DNA of 21,180 nt from a virus: the IMG/VR virus record IMGVR_UViG_3300025669_001229, positions 1 to 21,180 of that record. One strand, written 5' to 3'. The position numbers were made by a program, and so were the translations under genes. The notes beneath the pieces are model-generated. The model had not been told where the DNA came from, made no database searches, and saw only the letters and a list, made by a program, of their open reading frames with translations. Numbering within the stretch: position 1 is the stretch's first letter; every line of letters starts with the position of its first letter. This document shows positions 6,931 through 13,652 of this stretch, piece by piece.

Positions 6931-7848
6931 ATGGAACCTGACAAAGACGTAAAGTTGGACTCGTCACCCGACATGGAAGAGGTACTAAATGACGTACCAG
7001 CAGTAGAAGGTGCACCAGCAGTAGATGGGACTCCTGCGCCCCCAGCACCTGCCCAAGAAGAAGCGGAAGTCGAAACGTCTCCTCAAGACGTTAAAGAAGA
7101 GGTAGCACCACCAGATAACCGCCCGATAGATAATGTCGCTTGGGAAGCAAAAAGAAAAGTAGATGAACTTTCCCCAAAGATAGACCAGATACTGGAACAG
7201 ATGTCTAAGGGGAGTCAAAAGAAAGAAGAACCGCAGTACAGTAAAGCTCAACTCCAAGCTTATGCTATCGCACCTGAAACGGCTACGGAGCAAAGACTCT
7301 GGGCATATGGCGAAATAAATAAGATGGATAAGACTGAGCGAATGAATGAGTACCAGGAGATAATGCAGAATACCCAGACGAAATCAATGTCTGATGTGAA
7401 ACGCAATCAGGCAAATGAGTGGGTAGCAAAGGCGTTCCCTGATACTGTCCTCAAAGATGATGCGGGAAACCCTGTAGATTGGGACAAGTCTAATCCAGTT
7501 CTTAAAAGAGCGGATGAGTACATGTCACAGAACAGGGCTTTACAGAGTGACCCTGAAGGACTTAAGGCCGCTGTAAAGATGGCAGCTTTTGACCTCGGAG
7601 TTCAGATGAATAGAAAAACACAAATTAAGCTTGACCGTACTACAGGTCAATTACGAAAGGAGCAAAAGAAACAACTTGCAAGTTCGGGTGGAAGTAGACC
7701 GACAGAGAATGCGGAACAACTGGCTCAAACTAGATATGGGGCGTTACAGGGAGCTTATAAAAAGGCTTCTAAGTTACGTGACAAAGACACAGCCAGAAAG
7801 ATTTTCGCAGAGATGTCTAAGATAAAAGGTCTCAACCCCTTCGTGTAA
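6931..7848 (+). CDS. Capsid scaffolding protein
   Basis: Scaffolds occupy the prohead, direct coat assembly and leave or are digested before packaging. The protein (305 aa) sits directly before the capsid gene. It has the typical charge asymmetry: an acidic, Pro/Ala/Glu-rich disordered N-terminus (first 75 residues), helical coiled segments in the middle, and a basic C-terminal region (QIKLDRTTGQLRKEQKK, and KKASKLRDKDTARKIF) of the kind that binds coat. A short imperfect hexapeptide repeat (PAVEGA, PAVDGT, PAPPAP) begins around residue 23, backed at DNA level by a 12-bp repeat at 6996-7007 and 7014-7025. An AGGAG Shine-Dalgarno precedes the ATG. No protease motif is seen. Confidence 0.78.
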   Translation: MEPDKDVKLDSSPDMEEVLNDVPAVEGAPAVDGTPAPPAPAQEEAEVETSPQDVKEEVAPPDNRPIDNVAWEAKRKVDELSPKIDQILEQMSKGSQKKEEPQYSKAQLQAYAIAPETATEQRLWAYGEINKMDKTERMNEYQEIMQNTQTKSMSDVKRNQANEWVAKAFPDTVLKDDAGNPVDWDKSNPVLKRADEYMSQNRALQSDPEGLKAAVKMAAFDLGVQMNRKTQIKLDRTTGQLRKEQKKQLASSGGSRPTENAEQLAQTRYGALQGAYKKASKLRDKDTARKIFAEMSKIKGLNPFV

Positions 7849-7866
7849 GGAGTTTCCTAAAATATT

Positions 7867-8802
7867 ATGGCAGGTGGAGCAGACGGAATACTACAAAGTT
7901 TTGGCTCAACAGGTGGTGCGAAGGAAGATATAGTCGATTTAATCGAACAAATATCTCCTACCGAAACGCCATTTCTTACCTTACTTGGTAAGACGAGAGC
8001 ATATAACACATATCATGAGTGGCTGACAGATGTAATGAATGCGACAGCCACTTCTGGTGACGTGGTAGCAGAAGGTGAAAGCGCAACAAACTATGCACTT
8101 CAGGATAAGACCAGATATGCCAACTACACTATCATATCTGATAGGGTATTTACAATATCTGGCACTGAAGAGAGCATATCACATTACGGTCTTGATTCTC
8201 AGTATGCCTATCAGCTTGAAAAAGCTATGAAGGAACTGAAGATAAAGATTGAGAGACAGCTTCTTGGTGCGTCAGCTGCGAGTGCTGGTGCTGAGGGGAC
8301 AGCGAGACATTTGGGTGGAGCGTTTAAGTTCGCTATAGATTATGGCAACGTAGTCAGTGGTGAAGCGTCCACATCAGCTCTCACAGAGAGTGTATACAAT
8401 GACTTGCTGGAAGATTGCTTTGAAGATGGTGGTATGCCTGACACGACATTCGTGAATGGCTGGCTGAAAAGGCGCATATCCTCATTCCAGAGTGACAACC
8501 AACGAACTAAGGAACATGACGGCAAACTAGATAGTGTAGTTGACGTCTATATTTCTGACTTCGGTCAACAGAGAATAGTTCTTGACAGATGGTGTGATGG
8601 GTTAGCCAATGCCGAAAAGGGTGCTGGTTTAACATTGGAAATGGATAAGTGGAAGATAGCTTATCTAAGACCACCCAGAACCAATCCTCTTGCGGTAGAC
8701 GGTGACAGAAAGAGTGTTCAGATACTTGCTGAATATACTCTTGAGGCACTTGCACCTACCCAGATAGGGTTCATGTCAGCATTCGCTACGGCGTCTGTTT
8801 AA
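7867..8802 (+). CDS. Major capsid protein, SU10-like
   Basis: This is the main shell protein, HK97 fold by family. The N-terminal signature (residues 20-70: EDIVDLIEQISPTETPFLTL, then the EWLTD and EGESATNYALQDKTR segments) is the pattern of the SU10-like major capsid family (formerly DUF5309). The length of 311 aa also fits. The long helix (QLEKAMKELKIKIERQLLG) and the C-terminal beta region ending in EYTLEALAPTQIGFMSAF are consistent. The nearest strong AGGAG lies 14 bases upstream of the ATG, an unusually wide spacing, and could pair with TCCT just after it (7848-7858). I keep this ATG because no better start exists. No predicted cleavage site or decoration-domain insertion is evident. Confidence 0.85.
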   Translation: MAGGADGILQSFGSTGGAKEDIVDLIEQISPTETPFLTLLGKTRAYNTYHEWLTDVMNATATSGDVVAEGESATNYALQDKTRYANYTIISDRVFTISGTEESISHYGLDSQYAYQLEKAMKELKIKIERQLLGASAASAGAEGTARHLGGAFKFAIDYGNVVSGEASTSALTESVYNDLLEDCFEDGGMPDTTFVNGWLKRRISSFQSDNQRTKEHDGKLDSVVDVYISDFGQQRIVLDRWCDGLANAEKGAGLTLEMDKWKIAYLRPPRTNPLAVDGDRKSVQILAEYTLEALAPTQIGFMSAFATASV

Positions 8803-8816
8803 CGAATAACGGCTTA

Positions 8817-8838
8817 GTGGGTGTGCCTTAACACCCAC
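8817..8838 (+). terminator. Hairpin after the capsid gene (attenuator-like)
   Basis: GTGGGTGT and ACACCCAC form a perfect 8-bp stem around the 6-base loop GCCTTA, 14 bases after the capsid stop. No T-run follows, so it is not a canonical intrinsic terminator. It may act as a partial terminator, an RNase or RNA-stability element, or a translation brake on the next gene, whose ATG (8845) lies just beyond it without a Shine-Dalgarno site. Confidence 0.5.
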
Positions 8839-8844
8839 ACCAAT

Positions 8845-9288
8845 ATGAAACCAAACTTTGAAAGCTCCCTTCGTGGAGATAGTGATGCAGAGGTTCAGAG
8901 CCTATTTAAACAGGCTATGAAGCGTAAGGAAGATAGAATGAAATATCACCTTATAGGTGAGTTGCTTAATGGAAAGACTGTGGACATCACTAAGAGCAAG
9001 CAGTTGTTTGAAACTCTCAATAAAGAGAAGTTGGAGTTTGCTCAGTTACTTAAGATGAATCCAGAGGAAGCCAAGGCATGTGCAGAGGGCGTAAAGACAG
9101 ACAAGCTAAATGTAGATGCTGGCGGTAAGTGGTGGAATCCAAAGAGTAAAGCTAAGTGGGGTAAGAAAGGTAGTATCCCTCCCTGCTGTTTCTACGCTAG
9201 ACCGAAGGAGTATTGGAAGAACGAGGGTTTTACCAACCACTTCTTTAACACCTTCACTAAATTCAGAGTGAGTGACAAACCTATATGA
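8845..9288 (+). CDS. Conserved-looking hypothetical protein after the capsid gene
   Basis: A 147-residue soluble protein. I choose ATG 8845; the frame extends upstream to a GTG at 8821, but that codon lies within the hairpin stem. Neither start has a Shine-Dalgarno site. Residues 1-75 are charged and helical (MKRKEDRMKYHLIGELLNGK, and LFETLNKEKLEFAQLLK). The C-terminal half is richer in aromatics, with GGKWWNPKSKAKWGKK, then IPPCCFYARPKEYW and FFNTFTKFRVSDK, a pattern that looks like a defined fold. I do not recognise the family. It lies between the capsid gene and the sugar block and overlaps neuB by ATGA, so it may be a minor head protein or the first member of the block. Confidence 0.7.
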   Translation: MKPNFESSLRGDSDAEVQSLFKQAMKRKEDRMKYHLIGELLNGKTVDITKSKQLFETLNKEKLEFAQLLKMNPEEAKACAEGVKTDKLNVDAGGKWWNPKSKAKWGKKGSIPPCCFYARPKEYWKNEGFTNHFFNTFTKFRVSDKPI

Positions 9289-10016
9289 AATATATGATAT
9301 ACATAATAGCTGAGTGTGGGATTAATGCCAATGGTAATGTAGAGGTTGCCAAGGAACAGATAGACCTCGCCTGTGCATCAGGTGTAAGTGCTGTGAAGTT
9401 CCAGGCATACGACAGTGATATACTACACGGTAAGAGTAGCCCTGTATATAAGGACGCTAAGAGGGGTGAGCTATCCCCTAAGAACCTACAGGTACTGGCT
9501 GACTACTCTCCAATAGAGTGGTTCGCTACCCCCTTCGATGTAGGGGCTGTAGACCTACTAGAGACCATAGGGGTTAAGAGATATAAGGTAGCCTCCCGCT
9601 GTATGACTGACTGGGGATTACTTAGGGCTATTAACGAGACTTCTAAGCCCGTTATAATGTCTACAGGTCGGCACGACAACAACGCTATAAAGAAAGCCAT
9701 AGACATACTGGACACATGCGATGTTACCCTCATGTACTGTGTACCTAACTACCCTACTAAAATTAAGGATATTAACTTTACTAGAATGGTAAAGATGATG
9801 GAGCTGTATAAGCTACCTGTGGGCTTTAGTGACCACACCACTGGTATCTGGGCATCCATAGAAGCAGTAAGATTGGGAGCAAAGGTCATTGAAAAGCATT
9901 TCACGGTATCACGTAGCCTATCTGGGTGTGACCAGGTATGTAGCCTTGAGCCGCATGAGATGAAACTACTGGTAAAGTCAATACGCCAGTTAGAGTGTCA
10001 CAGGAGCATACTATGA
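9285..10016 (+). CDS. neuB: NeuB-type nonulosonic acid synthase, catalytic barrel only
   Basis: NeuB-family enzymes condense phosphoenolpyruvate with a 6-carbon amino sugar to give sialic, legionaminic or pseudaminic acid. The TIM-barrel motifs are in order: IIAECGINANG (7-17), VKFQ (37-40), EWFATPFD (78-85), YKVAS (100-104), MSTG (125-128), YCVPNYPT (151-158), VGFSDHTTG (179-187), VIEKHFT (201-207) and GCDQVCSLEP (214-223). The metal ligands expected from bacterial NeuB (H184, H205) and the acidic D216 are present, as are lysines K38 and K101. At 243 aa it is about 100 residues short of usual NeuB and lacks the C-terminal SAF (antifreeze-like) domain, which normally completes the partner active site. 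The usual NHxG reads NANG. Which nonulosonate it makes cannot be told. It overlaps both neighbours by ATGA. Confidence 0.88.
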   Translation: MKYMIYIIAECGINANGNVEVAKEQIDLACASGVSAVKFQAYDSDILHGKSSPVYKDAKRGELSPKNLQVLADYSPIEWFATPFDVGAVDLLETIGVKRYKVASRCMTDWGLLRAINETSKPVIMSTGRHDNNAIKKAIDILDTCDVTLMYCVPNYPTKIKDINFTRMVKMMELYKLPVGFSDHTTGIWASIEAVRLGAKVIEKHFTVSRSLSGCDQVCSLEPHEMKLLVKSIRQLECHRSIL

Positions 10017-10945
10017 GCTTTAAGGCCAACGATAAGGTATACGAGATAGACCCAGGACTACGTGACCACATTAAACCAGGGTGGCAGACTATGCTACTTC
10101 CTGCCAAGGATAGGTTGGGCAAGGGGATGGACATTAACTCCTTTGTACCCTCCGTATACATGGCAGAGAAGACCCTGAATGAGCATGGGGAAACAATGGT
10201 GGGTAAGCAAATCCTTGAGGCTGGCTGTAATGAGGGTGCAAGGTCATACCTAATGGCTAAGTACCAGGATACAGTGGTTCATGGGATAGATGTTGATGAG
10301 TACACCATAGACCAATCCCCCGATATGAAGGTCTGGAATCCCATTGATGCGGAGTTTATGCAGAACAAGTTTCGTAATATGAGGGCATCGGTTGGGTCTA
10401 AGTTCCCACAGATAATGAGTAAGGTGAGCTTTGAGACCGCCAGTATTTCATCTTATATGACACCCAAGCAATACGACATGATAATAAGTTGGGATACCCT
10501 AGAACACGTTATAGACATACAGAGAGCCTTTAAGAACATGTATGATTTATTGAAGAATGGGGGAGTAGCTTATCATGAATATAATCCTTTTTTTGCTATC
10601 AATGGTGGTCATAGTCTTTGTACCCTTGATTTTCTATACGGTCATTGCCGTCTTAATTCACAAGATTTTGACAAGTACGTTAGGGAACTCAGGATGGAGG
10701 AAGAAGAGATAGACCGTAACTTCTACCACAAGTGCCTTAATCGTGCTACTAGAGCAGATATAAGAAAGCTTGCGGAAGAGGCTGGATTTGAGGTGCTTCT
10801 ATTTGCAGGTAGGTCATCCTTTGATTTACATAATATGATGAAGGCGGTGGAGATGGTGCTACCTGAAGTGAAGGAGCTATATCCCACGGTCACACTAGAG
10901 GACTTAATCCACGACCAAGTACAACTTGTATTGAGGAAGAAATGA
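10013..10945 (+). CDS. Class I SAM-dependent methyltransferase in the sugar block
   Basis: This is probably a methyltransferase that modifies the sugar or a precursor. The Rossmann core has the SAM-binding motif ILEAGCNEGARS (67-78), an acidic post-motif HGIDVDE (90-96) and YDMIISWDTLEHV (154-166). A conspicuous block EYNPFFAINGGHSLCTLDF (189-207) probably forms the substrate pocket. I choose ATG 10013, which has AGGAG (10002-10006) six bases upstream and overlaps the neuB stop as ATGA. An in-frame GTG at 9995 has no comparable site. The substrate is unknown; O- or N-methylation of a nonulosonate is a plausible role from context only. Codon choice shifts to T-ending codons around 10575-10680, possibly a mosaic segment. 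Confidence 0.8.
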   Translation: MSFKANDKVYEIDPGLRDHIKPGWQTMLLPAKDRLGKGMDINSFVPSVYMAEKTLNEHGETMVGKQILEAGCNEGARSYLMAKYQDTVVHGIDVDEYTIDQSPDMKVWNPIDAEFMQNKFRNMRASVGSKFPQIMSKVSFETASISSYMTPKQYDMIISWDTLEHVIDIQRAFKNMYDLLKNGGVAYHEYNPFFAINGGHSLCTLDFLYGHCRLNSQDFDKYVRELRMEEEEIDRNFYHKCLNRATRADIRKLAEEAGFEVLLFAGRSSFDLHNMMKAVEMVLPEVKELYPTVTLEDLIHDQVQLVLRKK

Positions 10946-11586
10946 CCAATTATTGGATAGCTAGTAATAGACCGTTTGAGGGTAGGGTAGCTACTAATCC
11001 CCGTGAACTAAGTAAGCTATTAGATGCCTACTCCCCAGATACACCAAAGGCTATTTACTTCCCCTTCTGGTCATGGAAGGTACCCTTGGATATATTACAA
11101 CGTATAAGTTGTATTGGCTTTCACTCTGCACCTCTACCAAGGGGGCGTGGTGGTTCACCTATACAGAATATGATACGTTCTGGTTATGAATATACGGAAG
11201 TGTGTGCCTTTAGAATGACTGAGGATTACGATGATGGGGAGATACTTATTAGAACTCCCGTATCACTGAGTGGTGACTTGCAGACCATAGTAAATCGCAT
11301 ATCCACTAAGATTGAAATAATGATTCCAATGATAGACCAGGGTAAGCACAGGGATTCCAAATCAGATGTATTTGGAGATGTACCTGCTCACTTTAAAAGA
11401 ATAACTAATAACACATTACCTGAGACAGAAACACTATCTCAACTCTTTGATGAAATACGTATGAGGGATGACGTGGGGCATCCAAAGGCAATTAAGTACC
11501 ATGGGAAGTATACCATAGAGTTTACAAACGCTTATTACGGGTGCGATGATAAGCTCTATGCGAAAGTGAGGATTTATGAGTCCTAA
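10942..11586 (+). CDS. Formyltransferase-like protein (methionyl-tRNA/sugar N-formyltransferase fold)
   Basis: The hallmark CIGFHSAPLPRGRGGSPIQN (57-76) corresponds to the folate-dependent formyltransferase motif NxHxSxLPxxRGxxPxQ. YDDGEIL (96-102) corresponds to the following DxG motif. H61 and D97 of the catalytic Asn-His-Asp triad are kept, but the Asn position is Gly (G59). Downstream, HFKRITNNTLPETE and FDEIRMRDDVGHPKAIKY match a branch I associate with nonulosonate and surface-polysaccharide loci rather than with tRNA-Met formylation. At 214 aa it is shorter than Fmt (about 310). It could transfer a formyl or other acyl group to an amino sugar. Starts with an ATGA overlap and runs 11 bases into the next gene. 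Confidence 0.78.
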   Translation: MTNYWIASNRPFEGRVATNPRELSKLLDAYSPDTPKAIYFPFWSWKVPLDILQRISCIGFHSAPLPRGRGGSPIQNMIRSGYEYTEVCAFRMTEDYDDGEILIRTPVSLSGDLQTIVNRISTKIEIMIPMIDQGKHRDSKSDVFGDVPAHFKRITNNTLPETETLSQLFDEIRMRDDVGHPKAIKYHGKYTIEFTNAYYGCDDKLYAKVRIYES

Positions 11587-12202
11587 TTATTTTAAGGGTA
11601 AGACCATAGTTACGTTCTTGGCACATCCAGATGATGAAGCATTGGGTTGTGGGGGTACGCTTGCGAGAGCAAGGAATGAGGGTGCAGAGATACATTGTGT
11701 AATACCCGTGAAACGTATAGCAAGTGATTGTAAAAAGGTTATGAAGAAATTAGATGCTAAAGTACATTGGGGAAACTTCGATGATAATAGTATGGATAAG
11801 TACCCACTGCTCGATGTGTGTAAATTTGCAGACAATATTATATCTAGTATTAAGCCAGATATTGTCATTACACATCACAGTAATTGCACTAATCAAGACC
11901 ATAGGGTGTGCTATGAGGCAGCTTCTATTGTAACTAAGCCCCTCAAGCGTAAGATTGATTTATGGACATGTGAGGTTCTTTCATCTACGGGGTTTCTAAG
12001 ACCCTGTTCATTTGAACCAAACCTGTACGTAGGTCTATCCTATGCAGAGCTTGATGATAAGTTGGAAATGGTTAATATGTATGAAAGTGAACTCCGAGCT
12101 GACCGTTCCACAGGGGTTGTAGAATGCCTTGCAACACTACGAGGTGCGGAGAGTGGTAATGAGCTTGCGGAAGGATTTATGGTGGTGAGGTCATATGTCT
12201 AA
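11576..12202 (+). CDS. PIG-L/LmbE-family deacetylase
   Basis: PIG-L enzymes are zinc-dependent de-N-acetylases of GlcNAc-type sugars. The metal motif AHPDDEALGCGGT (16-28) supplies H17 and D20 as ligands and D19 as the expected general base. The second motif TNQDHRVCYEA (105-115) supplies the third ligand, H109. The C-terminus RGAESGNELAEGFMVVR (189-205) is also typical. Length (208 aa) is normal and all key residues are present. A GAGGA Shine-Dalgarno just before the ATG lies within the formyltransferase gene. Placed directly after a formyltransferase-like gene, it suggests exchange of an acetyl for another acyl group on an amino sugar (inference). Confidence 0.87.
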   Translation: MSPNYFKGKTIVTFLAHPDDEALGCGGTLARARNEGAEIHCVIPVKRIASDCKKVMKKLDAKVHWGNFDDNSMDKYPLLDVCKFADNIISSIKPDIVITHHSNCTNQDHRVCYEAASIVTKPLKRKIDLWTCEVLSSTGFLRPCSFEPNLYVGLSYAELDDKLEMVNMYESELRADRSTGVVECLATLRGAESGNELAEGFMVVRSYV

Positions 12203-13238
12203 GCCTAAGATTTACTTAAGAGACTACAACGGAATATTGCAGGGACTGGGTAAGAGAGAAGACCTAGAGTTCGTGGATGACCCCCGTGATTGTGATGCCA
12301 TTGTTACGTGGCAGGATGTACGTGGGGATATGCTGGAACTGGCAAAGATAAACAAGGAACACTTTAAGAAACCCTTTATCGCAGTACAGCATGGACGTGG
12401 TTGTACCCGTGACTATGAGGCTCCTGATAACTTCCCCTTACTTGCGGATAAGTTCTGTTGCTGGGGTATGGATGACTACGATAGACTGTGCAAGCTTGGC
12501 TATAAGGACAAGGCTGTTATTACAGGCTCTCCCCTCATAAGCCGTATAAAGCATAATGATGCTCACGATGAAAAGAACATAGTCTTTGCACCAGTCACTA
12601 CAATGCACGAAGAACCAGATAACATAATTACATACCTGGAACTCAAGAAGATGGAAATGTCTAGGTCTCAGGATGTATTGAAAAAGCATAGGGCACAGCT
12701 AATAGAAGCGTGGAATCCAAAGATTGTAAACCCCTCTGCCGAGGATAAGATAAACTCCATATCCTACCTCGATATAAATACTAAATGGAGACTCATTTCA
12801 AAACTAACCCCCGTACACGATAAGGGACTTTACCCAGGGGCAATAACCCTCACCGCACCGAGCCACGCATCACACATAGAGAATTGTGTAACAATGCTGT
12901 CTCAGACGGATGTTGTCGTGTGTTTAGAGGAGGGAACATTCCAAGTGCTAGTGATGGCAATGGATATTCCCATAGTTGTAGTTAAGGGCTTTAAGCTCAC
13001 TAACTACGGGGGTGTTGATTACACTAATAGGGAAGCGGTCATAACCAAGGGTTGTGAATGGGTAGACCTTGCAGACCTGGAGAGTGCAATCGAGAGAGAA
13101 CTGGCAGACCCTGGAAGGTTGGCTAAGGAGAGAAGAGAAGTCGTTAGGAGAGAGTTTGGGGATATTACCCAAGACCCTAATGATAAAATAATAGAAGTAA
13201 TTAAGGAGCAAATTAATGGGAAAAATACTGATAAGTGA
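12195..13238 (+). CDS. Putative GT-B-fold glycosyltransferase or related transferase
   Basis: The 347-residue soluble protein shows the pattern of GT-B enzymes related to capsule and glycerophosphate transferases or UDP-GlcNAc 2-epimerases. A first Rossmann half contains PFIAVQHGRGCTRDY (60-74), then FCCWGMDDYDRL (87-98) and AVITGSPLISRI (107-118). A second half contains NIVFAPVTTMHE (128-139) and DVVVCLEEGTFQVLVMAMDIPIVVV, the usual donor-site helix region. The exact family is not certain. It could transfer the activated sugar, or act as a NeuC-like epimerase/hydrolase supplying NeuB. No membrane segment. It overlaps the deacetylase by 8 bases and the following gene by 23. Confidence 0.6.
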   Translation: MSKPKIYLRDYNGILQGLGKREDLEFVDDPRDCDAIVTWQDVRGDMLELAKINKEHFKKPFIAVQHGRGCTRDYEAPDNFPLLADKFCCWGMDDYDRLCKLGYKDKAVITGSPLISRIKHNDAHDEKNIVFAPVTTMHEEPDNIITYLELKKMEMSRSQDVLKKHRAQLIEAWNPKIVNPSAEDKINSISYLDINTKWRLISKLTPVHDKGLYPGAITLTAPSHASHIENCVTMLSQTDVVVCLEEGTFQVLVMAMDIPIVVVKGFKLTNYGGVDYTNREAVITKGCEWVDLADLESAIERELADPGRLAKERREVVRREFGDITQDPNDKIIEVIKEQINGKNTDK

Positions 13239-13644
13239 CGAGACGAACAGTGCCTACACGGCACAGGTAACAAATGGTAGACAAGTAAGAGCTAACACAG
13301 GTTCAGGTACGCATCTAGCAATAGCGTCAGGTGCATCATCTTCAACAGTGGTTCTAAACTCAACCCCATGTTGGATTGATAGGATAATCATAGGTTCATT
13401 ACCAGCCACGGCTACAGACCTACTGATATATGATACATCTGGAACCACTCTATCTGCTGCTGATTTTGATGTAGCGGGTGCTAACAGGATAGCCAAGATA
13501 GACATACCTGTTGATGCCACTGCTTCACAGTTTCCAGGTATTATAGATGTAGGTGTGTATTGCACCTCTGGACTGACGTATGCACTTGGTGGTAATTCAC
13601 TTGATGGCAATCTGGATAACATAACCATAATCTACCAGACCTAA
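13216..13644 (+). CDS. Small Ser/Thr-rich beta protein, putative virion decoration protein
   Basis: A 142-residue protein with an AAGGAG Shine-Dalgarno seven bases before its ATG, starting inside the preceding gene. It has short alternating beta-prone segments (IDRIIIGSLP, DLLIYDTSG, RIAKIDIPVD, DNITIIYQT), many Gly/Ala, and 31 Ser/Thr residues (22 percent), clustered around 36-50 (ASGASSSTVVLNSTP) and 71-80. No enzyme motif, signal peptide or membrane segment is present. It resembles small phage head or decoration proteins in style, but I do not recognise a named family. It is the one structural-looking gene in the sugar block and lies between two transferases, so it is a candidate acceptor of the sugar (inference). 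Confidence 0.65.
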   Translation: MGKILISDETNSAYTAQVTNGRQVRANTGSGTHLAIASGASSSTVVLNSTPCWIDRIIIGSLPATATDLLIYDTSGTTLSAADFDVAGANRIAKIDIPVDATASQFPGIIDVGVYCTSGLTYALGGNSLDGNLDNITIIYQT

Positions 13645-13652
13645 GGAGTACT

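Noticed and set aside
9995-10012. GTG start for the methyltransferase
   Set aside because: The ATG at 10013 has AGGAG six bases upstream and an ATGA overlap with the previous stop. The GTG has neither.
9890-10200. Frameshift explaining the missing SAF domain of the NeuB-type synthase
   Set aside because: The DNA after 10016 is already the methyltransferase in another frame, and no SAF-like sequence is seen in the other frames there.
13254-13628. 124-residue minus-strand frame opposite the Ser/Thr-rich protein
   Set aside because: Fully antisense to a frame with a good ribosome site and biased Ser/Thr/Gly composition. No independent support.
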